Notes: a model not told the origin generated them from the sequence alone. DNA of 46,093 nt from Candidatus Saccharibacteria bacterium UBA3304 (GCA_002361425.1 DESW01000029.1:1-46093), one strand, 5' to 3'. Positions 23,905-30,816 are shown, counted from the first letter of the stretch. A program made the numbers and translations.

Positions 23905-24345
23905 ATGGCGCGAGGTTTTAGCAAAGTTATAATTGTGGGTAACATTACAAGAGATCCAGAACTACGTTCTACTCCAAGTGGTACGCAGGTTTGTGGTTTC
24001 TCCGTTGCAGTAAATCGCAATTATCGTGATGGCTCTGGTGAGCAAAAAGAGAATGTTTCATTCTTCGATTGTTCTGCTTGGGGCAAATCCGGCGAAATTA
24101 TCGCGCAGTACGCAAAGAAGGGTAGCGGAATCCTCGTTTCCGGTCGTCTTGAACAGCGTAGCTGGGAAGACAAGGAAGGTCAAAAGCGCTCCCGCGTTGA
24201 AATCGTCGTCGAAGATTTCAACTTCATCGGTGGTGCTGATGGTAGCGCATCTGGCAGCAAAAGCGCATCTGGCGCAGCTGCTAGCGATGTAGCTCCTGAT
24301 GATATCAGCGATGAGCCAATTGATTTAAGTGAAATTCCATTTTAG
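23905..24345 (+). CDS. ssb: Single-stranded DNA-binding protein
   Basis: A 146-residue SSB. The OB-fold occupies residues 1-105 (FSKVIIVGNITRDPELRSTPSGTQ, VSFFDCSAWGKSGEII, KGSGILVSGRLEQRSW). A Ser/Ala/Gly-rich linker leads to the acidic tail ending LSEIPF, the protein-docking tip. It coats single-stranded DNA in replication, repair and competence. Three bases separate it from rpsF. GGAGG (23891-23895) provides its ribosome site. Confidence 0.96.
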   Translation: MARGFSKVIIVGNITRDPELRSTPSGTQVCGFSVAVNRNYRDGSGEQKENVSFFDCSAWGKSGEIIAQYAKKGSGILVSGRLEQRSWEDKEGQKRSRVEIVVEDFNFIGGADGSASGSKSASGAAASDVAPDDISDEPIDLSEIPF

Positions 24346-24356
24346 AAAGGGTAAGG

Positions 24357-24554
24357 ATGAGAAAATACAAGAATGATCCAGATATGTATTTCGATTACCG
24401 CGATGTAAAGACTTTGCAGCGCTACGTCGATGCATACGGCCGTATTGAGCCAATCAGCAAGACTGGTCTTTCGGCAAAGCAGCAGCGCCAGCTCGCTGTA
24501 GCTGTTAAGCGTGCACGCCATCTAGCATTAATGCCATTTGTCGCTAACGCGTAA
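24357..24554 (+). CDS. rpsR: 30S ribosomal protein S18
   Basis: A 65-residue S18 with the core FDYRDVKTLQRYVDAYGRIEPISKTGLSAKQQRQL and the end KRARHLALMPF. Ribosome site AAAGGG before ATG 24357. Third gene of the rpsF operon. Confidence 0.95.
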   Translation: MRKYKNDPDMYFDYRDVKTLQRYVDAYGRIEPISKTGLSAKQQRQLAVAVKRARHLALMPFVANA

Positions 24555-24568
24555 TAGAGGTCTGATTT

Positions 24569-25129
24569 ATGTACGGACCAACTGATTTAAAGAAAAACAC
24601 CTTGATTACGCTTGATGGTCAGCCATACAAGGTAATTGAGTATTCCCAGAAAGTTATGGGTCGCGGTGGTAGCATCGTGAACGTTAAGGTAAAGAACCTT
24701 ATTACTGGCGCTTTGCTTCCAAAGACCTTCAAGGGTCAGGAAAAGATTGAGCCAGCTGAGGTTACTAACCAGACCGTTCAGTACCTCTATAACGATGGTG
24801 AGAAGTTCTACTTTATGGATCCTACTACTTTTGAGCAGTATGAGCTCGCAGCTGATATGGTTGGCGATGCAAAAGACTTCCTCAAAGAGGGTTCTGAAGC
24901 AGAAATCCAGTTCTATAATGAAATGCCAATCAACCTAAACCTTCCAAAGAACGTTTGGTTGACTGTTGAATATACCGAAACCGCAGTTAAGGGTGATACT
25001 TCCTCTGCAATCGTAAAGGATGCAAAGCTTGAGACTGGCGTAGTTGTTAAGGTTCCTGCATTCATCAAGACCGGTGATGTAGTATCGATTGATACGGAGA
25101 CTTACGCTTATCGTGAGCGTCAAAAATGA
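24569..25129 (+). CDS. efp: Translation elongation factor P
   Basis: A 186-residue EF-P with three beta domains (LKKNTLITLDGQPYKVIEY; TGALLPKTFKGQEKIEPAEV; DTSSAIVKDAKLETGVVVKVPAFIKTGD). It relieves ribosome stalling at polyproline. The tip of the first domain reads KVMGRGGS, so the position that is Lys34 in E. coli-type proteins carries Arg32 and the usual PGKG becomes MGRG. No modifying enzyme gene is adjacent. The stop is TGA and the gene overlaps the likely start of miaA. Confidence 0.95.
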   Translation: MYGPTDLKKNTLITLDGQPYKVIEYSQKVMGRGGSIVNVKVKNLITGALLPKTFKGQEKIEPAEVTNQTVQYLYNDGEKFYFMDPTTFEQYELAADMVGDAKDFLKEGSEAEIQFYNEMPINLNLPKNVWLTVEYTETAVKGDTSSAIVKDAKLETGVVVKVPAFIKTGDVVSIDTETYAYRERQK

Positions 25130-25904
25130 TACTAATGATGACCGGTGGCCTGCTTTGAAGCAGAAGATACCGGTCATCATTGGCCCCACGGGGTCGGGTA
25201 AGACTGGCTTATCGATAGATTTAGCCTTAGAGCTCGTAAACCGTGGGATTTTTGATGGTTGCGAAATTATTTCGGCTGATTCGCGTGCGATTTATAAGGG
25301 CATGGACATTGGCACGGCGAAACCGACGGTCGAAGAGATGCGCGGCGTGCCACATTGGGGAATTGATTTAGTCGGGCCGGGCGAGCGCTTTACGGTTGCC
25401 GATTTTAAGGAATATGCTGAACAAAAAATTTCTGAAATTGTTCAGAGGGGGCATTTACCGATAATTGCTGGTGGAACAGGGTTGTATGTAGATGCCTTGA
25501 TATATAATTATTCATTTTCTGAAAAAGCGAAAAATAGTTATGCAGACCGTGAGCAAATGAGTGATCAATTTTTGGTGGTCGGCATCGATTGGCCGCGTGA
25601 ACAACTACGTGAACGTTTGCGTTTGCGTGCGGAACAATTCTTTAGTCAGCCGATTGAGGATGAGTACAAAAAAGTGGCTGCCGAGTACGACGCGAATAGT
25701 CAGGCGATGAAATCAAATATTTATCCGATTATTCACGATATGCTTGAGGGTAAAATTACTCGCGAAGAGGCAATTGATTTATTCGTGCTTGATGACTGGC
25801 ACTTAGCTAAGAGGCAGCTAACGTGGTTTAAGCGTAATCCAAATATCGTTTGGTTGCCGTTAAAAGAGGCGCGTGATTTTCTTTTAGACACTTATGTGTG
25901 CTAA
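25113..25904 (+). CDS. miaA: tRNA dimethylallyltransferase MiaA (short form)
   Basis: Adds a dimethylallyl group to A37 of tRNAs reading UNN codons. Walker A is IIGPTGSGKTGLS, followed by EIISADSRAIYKGMDIGTAKPT, GVPHWGIDLVGPGERFTVADF, GGTGLYVDALIYN and the C-terminal RQLTWFKRNPNIVWL. At about 250-263 residues it is clearly shorter than the usual 300-316, with the insertion domain reduced. The start is uncertain: GTG 25113 inside efp is used here; TTG 25155, right before KQKIPVIIGPT, is possible, and neither has a clear ribosome site. Confidence 0.88.
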   Translation: MSVKNDTNDDRWPALKQKIPVIIGPTGSGKTGLSIDLALELVNRGIFDGCEIISADSRAIYKGMDIGTAKPTVEEMRGVPHWGIDLVGPGERFTVADFKEYAEQKISEIVQRGHLPIIAGGTGLYVDALIYNYSFSEKAKNSYADREQMSDQFLVVGIDWPREQLRERLRLRAEQFFSQPIEDEYKKVAAEYDANSQAMKSNIYPIIHDMLEGKITREEAIDLFVLDDWHLAKRQLTWFKRNPNIVWLPLKEARDFLLDTYVC

Positions 25905-25907
25905 AAT
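25902..25907 (+). promoter_or_regulatory. Leaderless-type -10 box within the end of miaA
   Basis: TGTGCTAAAATATT; nine bases separate the box from ATG 25917. It lies across the miaA stop codon. Confidence 0.5.
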
Positions 25908-25916
25908 ATTATCAAT

Positions 25917-26543
25917 ATGAATAAAGAAAACGCAACAATTCCACTAGAAAAGTTATTCGGTTCAAAGACTAGGGCAAAGCTACTTGCGCTTTTCTTTGAG
26001 AATACAGAAAAATCTTATTATGTACGCGAAATTACTCGCGTTATCGAAGAACAAATTAACTCAGTTCGTCGTGAATTAACAAATTTGTCCGCTTTGGGGC
26101 TCGTAAAAATTGAGAACTATGAGAACAAAGTATATTACTCAGCAAACATGAAGCATCCGTTTGCGCGCCCGATGACTGAAATCTTTGCGCGCTCTAGTGC
26201 GATGAACTACGCGACAGATGGTGAGCAGAAGATTGAAGTTAAACGCACTTCTATCTGGGAAGAATATGTTCGCCCAGTGGCGAACCTTATCTCTGCGCTT
26301 ATCGTTACAAATCGTATTCCTGGTCAGGATGGCTTGGATCTCTTGATTGTGGGCGACAACCGTACGCATAAGCTAACGCATTGGGCTGAGGTCGTTGAAA
26401 AACGTCAAGGTAAGCCGCTCAATTATGTTATTATTAGTCGCGAGGATTACATTTACCGTAAGAGCGTTCGTGATAAGTTTCTAACCGACAATGTCTGGTC
26501 ATTGCAGATTAGTGAGACTTATGACCCAGGCAAAATACTATAG
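25917..26543 (+). CDS. Winged-helix DNA-binding protein with minimal-nucleotidyltransferase-like end
   Basis: A 208-residue protein. Residues 10-75 are a winged helix (LFGSKTRAKLLALFF, YYVREITRVIEEQINSVRRELTNLSALGLV). The second half (residues 110-205; VANLISALIVTNRIPGQDGLDLLIVG and LNYVIISREDYIYRKSV) resembles the nucleotidyltransferase-like half of fused wHTH proteins common in CPR genomes. The GS..D catalytic motif of active enzymes is not seen. It is probably a transcription regulator; the target is unknown. It is followed at once by the 26556 gene. Confidence 0.65.
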   Translation: MNKENATIPLEKLFGSKTRAKLLALFFENTEKSYYVREITRVIEEQINSVRRELTNLSALGLVKIENYENKVYYSANMKHPFARPMTEIFARSSAMNYATDGEQKIEVKRTSIWEEYVRPVANLISALIVTNRIPGQDGLDLLIVGDNRTHKLTHWAEVVEKRQGKPLNYVIISREDYIYRKSVRDKFLTDNVWSLQISETYDPGKIL

Positions 26544-26555
26544 TAAGGAGGAAAT

Positions 26556-27002
26556 ATGTTTGAGATTGAATTGAAGAATCCAGAAGAATTAATTATTCAC
26601 GACAAAGATAGGAACGTTGCAATTAATATTGCTGAATCTACGATTAATGCAGATTTGCGCGTCGGTACTATCGGCGGCGCAGGCGAGTTTGAGATTGGCG
26701 ATGTTGCTATCTCCGCGAAGCCTCTTTCTGCTGGCGGCATCATGTATCGCGTAGTTACCGAAGGCGTCAAGATCGGTCTCGTTGGCTCTACTGCAAAGAT
26801 TGAAGATCTCGATGAGCTTGGCCCAATTGATATTCTCGGCACTACTAACGCAAAGTTTGTACCCGTTGTTGAACCTAAGGCAGTCGTCCCAATGGGCAAC
26901 ATGGACTTTGCTGAGATTAAGGGTTCCGTAAAGACCGATAAGAAGGTAAAGGTTAAGGCCGCATCTCTTCCTGCAACGCTCGAAGTTTGGAAGATGGACT
27001 AG
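26556..27002 (+). CDS. Degenerate metallo-beta-lactamase-fold (UlaG-like) protein
   Basis: A 148-residue protein behind GGAGG. Blocks such as GGAGEFEIGDVAISAK, VKIGLVGS, LDELGPIDILG and VEPKAVVPMGNMDF follow the order of UlaG-like metallo-beta-lactamase proteins. However, the HxHxDH and later His ligands are absent, so no metal-dependent catalysis is expected. It may be a structural or regulatory remnant kept in this lineage. Fold assignment is inferred from motif order only. Confidence 0.5.
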   Translation: MFEIELKNPEELIIHDKDRNVAINIAESTINADLRVGTIGGAGEFEIGDVAISAKPLSAGGIMYRVVTEGVKIGLVGSTAKIEDLDELGPIDILGTTNAKFVPVVEPKAVVPMGNMDFAEIKGSVKTDKKVKVKAASLPATLEVWKMD

Positions 27003-27015
27003 TTTAGTTATTAAA

Positions 27016-27043
27016 GAAGCCCCTCAGATTTGAGGGGCTTCTT
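27016..27043 (+). terminator. Terminator after the efp-miaA gene group
   Basis: Eleven-bp perfect stem GAAGCCCCTCA / TGAGGGGCTTC; the T run after it is short. Confidence 0.65.
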
Positions 27044-27118
27044 GACGTTTTGTCGATTGCGATTGACAAAAATTTTGCATATTTTACCTCTGTTGCGGCT
27101 TGGCGATGTAGGGTATAA

Positions 27119-27147
27119 TTGACAATAATTCCGAATGATGATATAAT
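27119..27147 (+). promoter_or_regulatory. Strong promoter upstream of a structured RNA
   Basis: -35 TTGACA (27119-27124), 17-bp spacer, -10 TATAAT (27142-27147): consensus in both boxes. A second TATAAT (27114-27119) overlaps its -35. Confidence 0.8.
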
Positions 27148-27153
27148 GTTGTT

Positions 27154-27429
27154 ATCGTCATGTATGGAGCCCAGCATGACAGAACCTTATAGTTCGACGA
27201 TAGGCCTAGCCTTAGTCGTTTTTCTGAGATAACAGGAGGGGGATCTATGATTATCTTAAGAAGAGCCCGCGATGGGCTATAGCTTTAAGGGTGACGACGT
27301 TTAGGTGATGCGCGCACGGCCGGCCATCAAGCGCTTCTTGTCGTCATCCGTTCTCCCTGGTATTTAACCACGCTTTTGCCATCATTTTATGATTGGCGGT
27401 CTATGCGGCGATAATACCGGGGAGTTTTT
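27154..27429 (+). ncRNA. Candidate structured RNA of about 275 nt, uncharacterised
   Basis: This fills a 495-base stretch without a recognised gene. It starts at a consensus promoter and contains successive stems: GTCATG/CATGAC (27157, 27175), CGAC..AGGC/GCCT..GTCG followed by TTTTT (27195-27223), AGCCC/GGGCT (27264, 27274), TGACGAC/GTCGTCA (27292, 27340) enclosing TGATG/CATCA, and a final CTCCC-GGTATT/AATACC-GGGAG stem with TTTTT (27353-27429) that acts as terminator. A short open frame with an excellent ribosome site lies between the first and second halves. I do not recognise it as SRP RNA, 6S RNA or a known riboswitch. Early termination at 27223 would give a roughly 70-nt form, so attenuation is possible. 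Confidence 0.6.
27247..27282 (+). CDS. Possible leader peptide inside the structured RNA
   Basis: AGGAGGGGG lies six bases before ATG 27247. The frame encodes MIILRRARDGL and then stops. The AGCCC/GGGCT hairpin is inside it, so ribosome passage would open that stem. Too short for homology reasoning; it may be chance. Confidence 0.25.
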   Translation: MIILRRARDGL

Positions 27430-27431
27430 CA

Positions 27432-27460
27432 TTGACGGATTATAAGATTTGAGATATAAT
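27432..27460 (+). promoter_or_regulatory. Promoter of rpmB
   Basis: -35 TTGACG (27432-27437), 17-bp spacer, -10 TATAAT (27455-27460), right after the terminator of the structured RNA. Confidence 0.75.
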
Positions 27461-27497
27461 AGGGAATAGTTTTAATTTAATAGTAAAGAGTAAAGAT

Positions 27498-27689
27498 ATG
27501 GCAATTTGTGAAATTACCGGCAAAGGCAAGATGTATGGCCACAATGTGAGCTTTTCTCAGCATAAGACTCGCAAAGTTTTCAAGCCAAACGTCCAGAAGC
27601 GCACTTTCGTGATCGATGGCCAGAAGGTTAAACTTAACGTTTCTACTTCCGCGCTACGTACGCTTAAGAAAAAAGGCCTTTTGAAATAA
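27498..27689 (+). CDS. rpmB: 50S ribosomal protein L28
   Basis: A 63-residue L28: CEITGKGKMYGHNVSFSQHKTRKVFKPNVQ, then a basic end (ALRTLKKKGLLK). It carries only one of the Cys of zinc-binding forms, so it is the zinc-free type. Single-gene unit with its own promoter and terminator. Confidence 0.95.
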   Translation: MAICEITGKGKMYGHNVSFSQHKTRKVFKPNVQKRTFVIDGQKVKLNVSTSALRTLKKKGLLK

Positions 27690-27692
27690 GAT

Positions 27693-27723
27693 AAATACGC
27701 TCCGAAAGGGGCGTATTTTTTTA
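27693..27723 (+). terminator. Terminator of rpmB
   Basis: AAATACGC / GCGTATTT stem and T run. Confidence 0.85.
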
Positions 27724-27736
27724 CGGCTTCGCCCTC

Positions 27737-27762
27737 AAGCTTCTTCTTGGAAGAAGAAGCTT
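27737..27762. repeat. Near-perfect 26-bp palindrome
   Basis: AAGCTTCTTCTT, two G, then AAGAAGAAGCTT: 12 bp on each side. It sits between two terminators and has no T run of its own. Confidence 0.8.
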
Positions 27763-27785
27763 GGAAAGAAGAACCATTACGAAAA

Positions 27786-27817
27786 GAAATCCACGCACAT
27801 GTCGCGGATTTCTTTTT
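27786..27817 (+). terminator. Terminator abutting the M50 protease promoter
   Basis: GAAATCC-CG / CG-GGATTTC stem and TTTTT. The TATGTT -10 box of the next gene begins four bases later (27821-27826), five bases before its ATG. Confidence 0.7.
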
Positions 27818-27831
27818 GATTATGTTAGACT

Positions 27832-28494
27832 ATGAAGTATATGGATATCAATTTCGGGTATATCGCTGCAGTTTTCTTAGTGTCGATTTTTTCGATTATC
27901 TTGCATGAGCTGATGCATGGCGTAGTAGCCTACTGGCTCGGTGATCAGACGGCGAAATTAAGCGGTAGGCTAACTCTTAATCCGATTAAACATATCGACC
28001 CAGTGATGTCGATTATCTTGCCGGTTTGTTTGGCTCTGATGGGGATGCCGGTGTTTGGCGGTGCGAAACCAGTGCCGATTAACACACGTAACCTAAAAGG
28101 CGGCGAATGGGGTTTTGCGGCAGTGGCAATTGCGGGTCCACTAACGAACTTTATCTTAGCGTTTATTTTCTTCTTGATCGGGCATTTTTCTGGCGCATTT
28201 GACAGTGCTATGAATCTAATGAGCTTCGGTGGATTGTTATGCTATGCGGGTGTGGTATTGAATATTGGCCTCTGCTTGTTCAACTTGATTCCAGTACCAC
28301 CACTTGATGGTAGTCGTGTGCTATATGCTTTGGCGCCAGAAGGCGTGCGGGATTTTATGCAGCAGATGGAAAAATACGGAATTATTGTAATTTATGTCTT
28401 GATTTTGGTCGGCGGTACGGCGTTCTCGCACTATATGGCGGCTGGTCAAAATGGGATTATCGACTTCTTCTACTGGATTGTGGGCGTTCACTAA
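27832..28494 (+). CDS. Site-2-type (M50) intramembrane metalloprotease
   Basis: A 220-residue membrane protein. The zinc motif HELMHGVVAYWLGD (HExxH) lies in the first membrane helix near residue 25. The second motif NLIPVPPLDGSRVL supplies the third ligand Asp, near residue 155. Between them are LTLNPIKHIDP and several hydrophobic helices. There is no PDZ domain, so it is the short SpoIVFB/Rip-like form. Such enzymes cut membrane proteins to release regulators or clear signal peptides; the target is unknown. The start codon lies directly below a TATGTT -10 box without a ribosome site. Confidence 0.88.
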   Translation: MKYMDINFGYIAAVFLVSIFSIILHELMHGVVAYWLGDQTAKLSGRLTLNPIKHIDPVMSIILPVCLALMGMPVFGGAKPVPINTRNLKGGEWGFAAVAIAGPLTNFILAFIFFLIGHFSGAFDSAMNLMSFGGLLCYAGVVLNIGLCLFNLIPVPPLDGSRVLYALAPEGVRDFMQQMEKYGIIVIYVLILVGGTAFSHYMAAGQNGIIDFFYWIVGVH

Positions 28495-28521
28495 GCCTGC
28501 GGCTGCGTGCTATAATAAAAG

Positions 28522-28651
28522 TGTCCCTAGTACGATTATTTTCCTGAATAATCATTTTCAAGGGGATTCGTGGTGATTAAACCGTGGTTTAATCGCATAA
28601 GAGTCTACCCACCGTGTATCTAACACGGGAAAAAGTGTACTAGGGATTTTT
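28522..28651 (+). ncRNA. Candidate small RNA with a four-way-junction fold, uncharacterised
   Basis: A TGCTATAAT box (28511-28516) would start transcription near 28522. The two ends form a perfect 10-bp stem, TCCCTAGTAC (28524-28533) with GTACTAGGGA (28637-28646), followed by TTTTT, so the closing stem is also the terminator. Inside are three perfect hairpins: GATTATT/AATAATC (28534-28553), GATTAAAC/GTTTAATC with a CGTG loop (28575-28594) and CCGTG/CACGG (28612-28628). No open frame spans it. I cannot match it to 6S, SRP or other known RNAs. Confidence 0.65.
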
Positions 28652-28665
28652 GATGCTGCTTATGG

Positions 28666-28671
28666 TAAAAT
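28666..28671 (+). promoter_or_regulatory. Leaderless-type promoter of the Nudix-RNase HI gene
   Basis: ATGGTAAAATATAGGTA: the TAAAAT box ends seven bases before ATG 28679 and no ribosome site is present. Confidence 0.6.
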
Positions 28672-28678
28672 ATAGGTA

Positions 28679-29569
28679 ATGAAACAGCGGATTCGGGTGT
28701 CGGCAATCTGTAAAAAAGACGGGGATATTTTGTTGTTGAAACGCGCCGGCGGACGAATTGACGGCGTTGAAGTGGATTTTGAGCTCCCAACAGGGAAAAT
28801 TATTTTCGGCGAGCAGCCAGAAGAGGCAATGGCGCGTGTGCTCTATGAGCATACAGGAGTAAAAACAGCTAGCCTACAGCTGATGGATGTGGTGACCTTT
28901 ACGAGCCTCGAAGGATCGTCGCAGCTTGGTAGTCTCTATATTATCTATGAAGTGAAGCTAGACGATGCGGCGCAGGTAAAGATTACTTCTGAGCGATACT
29001 CGGCATATAAGTGGACGCCGCTAACAGAGACATCGAACTATCCGCTTGATGAAGCGACGATGATGGTCTTGCAGATTACCTCGACGAAGGGTGTTGAGGT
29101 GCATTCAAAGATGCGTCGCATTGGCGATAATGAGCAGGTTCTACCTTCGAGCGATTTTGCTACGATTTATACCGACGGTGGCAGCCGTGGCAACCCTGGT
29201 CCAAGCGCAATTGGTTACTATATTATCGGCGCAGATGGACGCGAGATTAAGCGTGGCGGCGAGTTCCTTGGTATGTCGAACTCACGTTTAGCAGAGTATT
29301 ATGGCTTGAAGGAAGGTCTAGAACAGGCGATTGAGCTTGGTTTGAGGCGTGTGAACTTCAAGAGTGACAGCTTGATGATGGTAAACCAGTTGAATGGCGT
29401 CTACCAGGTGAAGAATTTGGATCTGATGCAGGTTTATTCGGATGTGCTTGGATTATTATCCAAGTTGGATTCTTATTCGTTTACGCATGTACCGCGTGAA
29501 CAAAATAAAGAGGCTGATGCGGAAGTTAACCGCATTATTGATGAAAATACGACGCGTGGTGAGTATTAG
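28679..29569 (+). CDS. Nudix-like / ribonuclease HI fusion protein
   Basis: A 296-residue two-domain protein. Residues 1-145 form a Nudix fold; its Nudix box reads G-x5-E-x7-RVLYEHTGV, so two of the three Glu of REUxEE are replaced and normal metal binding is doubtful. Residues 160-296 are RNase HI: YTDGGSRGNPGPS (first Asp), RLAEYYGLKEGLEQA (Glu), KSDSLMMVNQLNG (second Asp) and REQNKEADAEVNRI (last Asp) are all intact. RNase HI removes RNA from RNA-DNA hybrids. The Nudix half may serve to bind a nucleotide rather than cleave it. The 3' end overlaps the convergent 29566 gene by four bases. Confidence 0.85.
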   Translation: MKQRIRVSAICKKDGDILLLKRAGGRIDGVEVDFELPTGKIIFGEQPEEAMARVLYEHTGVKTASLQLMDVVTFTSLEGSSQLGSLYIIYEVKLDDAAQVKITSERYSAYKWTPLTETSNYPLDEATMMVLQITSTKGVEVHSKMRRIGDNEQVLPSSDFATIYTDGGSRGNPGPSAIGYYIIGADGREIKRGGEFLGMSNSRLAEYYGLKEGLEQAIELGLRRVNFKSDSLMMVNQLNGVYQVKNLDLMQVYSDVLGLLSKLDSYSFTHVPREQNKEADAEVNRIIDENTTRGEY

Positions 29570-29769
29570 TGTCTGAGGCTAGCCATTATCGTCCAAGCGG
29601 TGATGCCGGCAGCAGCAATTAGACAGAAGAAGCCAATGAAAGTGAAGGTCTTGTGGAACTTCGACTGGCGTTTTTCTTTGCTGATGATGCGCGCCAAAGT
29701 GGCGACGACCAGCGATAGTATACCGATACCACCCAAGATAAATGGAGATAACTCAATTAGTTGTTCCAT
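29566..29769 (-). CDS. Small two-helix membrane protein, unknown
   Basis: A 67-residue protein with two hydrophobic helices (FILGGIGILSLVVATLARII and FIGFFCLIAAAGITAWTIMA) separated by a basic loop (SKEKRQSKFHK), which by charge faces the cytoplasm. It starts one base after the stop of the 29771-30139 gene, so the two form an operon. Function unknown. Confidence 0.6.
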   Translation of the reverse strand: MEQLIELSPFILGGIGILSLVVATLARIISKEKRQSKFHKTFTFIGFFCLIAAAGITAWTIMASLRH

Positions 29770-29770
29770 A

Positions 29771-30139
29771 TTACTTGCAGTATAGCATATTTTTGCGGAA
29801 GCCGAATTTTTCTAGTGCAGTAATAGTATTTTTGTATTCTGCCGGGATGAAGATTTTTACATTTTTGTTCAGTTTTGGCAGATAGTTGTAATATTTTTCA
29901 GGTAGCTCAACGACGAAGATCATTATTTCGGTCTTCTCGAGCATTTCAGGGAAGTCGAGGTAGTGGAAAGTATCGTCAGATTTGACATTTTCGTCAAAAA
30001 AGCAGATTTCTTTGCGGCTAATAACAGGGGTGAGGGCGTCAGCGAGGTCTTTATTGAAACCGATAAGATCAGTTGGCGTACCGTAGGGCTCGGCGATGGT
30101 TGTCTGAATTTGGGCTATCAGGCGATTTGCATCTATCAT
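29771..30139 (-). CDS. Protein of unknown function
   Basis: A 122-residue soluble protein with alternating strands and helices (EICFFDENV, EIMIFVVELPEKYYNYL, VKIFIPAEYKNTITALEKFGF). The start ATG 30139 follows a TATAAT box by eight bases with no ribosome site, so it is probably leaderless. It is divergent from rnpB with the two -10 boxes only nine bases apart. No family recognised. Confidence 0.65.
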   Translation of the reverse strand: MIDANRLIAQIQTTIAEPYGTPTDLIGFNKDLADALTPVISRKEICFFDENVKSDDTFHYLDFPEMLEKTEIMIFVVELPEKYYNYLPKLNKNVKIFIPAEYKNTITALEKFGFRKNMLYCK

Positions 30140-30147
30140 TTGAATCT

Positions 30148-30168
30148 ATTATAAGATTATGCTAAAAT
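30148..30168. promoter_or_regulatory. Divergent -10 boxes for rnpB and the 30139 gene
   Basis: Minus-strand TATAAT (30148-30153) and plus-strand TAAAAT (30163-30168), nine bases apart. Only one polymerase could occupy this site at a time. Confidence 0.65.
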
Positions 30169-30173
30169 GGGTC

Positions 30174-30528
30174 AAGCTCGTTCAATGTAGTCGCTGGCCT
30201 GAAAAATGGCGAGAGGAAAGTCCGGGCAGCACAGGATACGATAGTTGCTAACGGCAACCGCGCGCAAGCGTAGGAAAAGTGCCACAGAAACTAAACCGCC
30301 TTAGCTTCGGTTAGGGTAAGGGTGAAAAGAGTGGGGTAAGAGCCCACAGACTTCGCTGGTGACAGCGGGGTGGGGTAAACTCTATTGGCTGCAAGGAGAC
30401 CTAGATACCGTGATCCGCGGATGGTCGCTCACCGCTTGACTCTATGAGCAATCGTAGAGCTAGATAGATGACTACGGGTTGCACTTCGGTGTAATTACAG
30501 AACCCGGCTTACTAGAGCGAGCCGTTCA
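30174..30528 (+). ncRNA. rnpB: RNase P RNA (class A)
   Basis: The catalytic RNA that trims tRNA 5' ends. The universal cores are present: GAGAGGAAAGTCCGGGC with ACAGGATA near the 5' side, GGTAAGGGTGAAA and GGGGTAAGAGCCCAC in the middle, and AGACCTAGATA and ACAGAACCCGGCTTA near the 3' end. The terminal helix pairs GCTCG (30176) with CGAGC near 30518. Class A is suggested by the long-range P6-like pairing typical of most bacteria. The ends are estimated to within a few bases. Confidence 0.95.
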
Positions 30529-30557
30529 AAAACCACTTCTTTCGAAGTGGCTTTTTG
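30528..30557. terminator. Bidirectional terminator of rnpB
   Basis: CCACTTC / GAAGTGG stem with AAAAA before and TTTTT after; it also serves the convergent 30562 gene. Confidence 0.85.
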
Positions 30558-30561
30558 ATGA

Positions 30562-30816
30562 TTACTTTTTCTTGGCTGTTTCTTTAGCGTTTTTGTTATG
30601 CCTCGTGACAAGCGGAACGTAGAGAACGAGCGTAATAATAACAGAGAAGATAAGAGGTTGAATGATGTATTCATTTGTATTGTATTGGAATTCAGAATGC
30701 GTAATGATGTTGGTCCAAAAGAGGTCTAGAAGAGGAAATAGAACTAAGCTGGCAATGAAGACCGAAACAAAATAAATAATTGCTTGTGTTTTGACATTCT
30801 CAATTTTCTTGCTCAT
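30562..30816 (-). CDS. Small two-helix membrane protein, unknown
   Basis: An 84-residue protein with helices at about 12-33 (AIIYFVSVFIASLVLFPLLD) and 53-70 (IIQPLIFSVIITLVLYVPLV) and a Lys-rich end. It lies just outside the left edge of the split tRNA gene. No family recognised. Confidence 0.6.
   Translation of the reverse strand: MSKKIENVKTQAIIYFVSVFIASLVLFPLLDLFWTNIITHSEFQYNTNEYIIQPLIFSVIITLVLYVPLVTRHNKNAKETAKKK

Noticed and set aside
27154..27429. SRP (4.5S-like) RNA
   Set aside because: The conserved GGAA tetraloop region with its flanking AGCAG side is not found.
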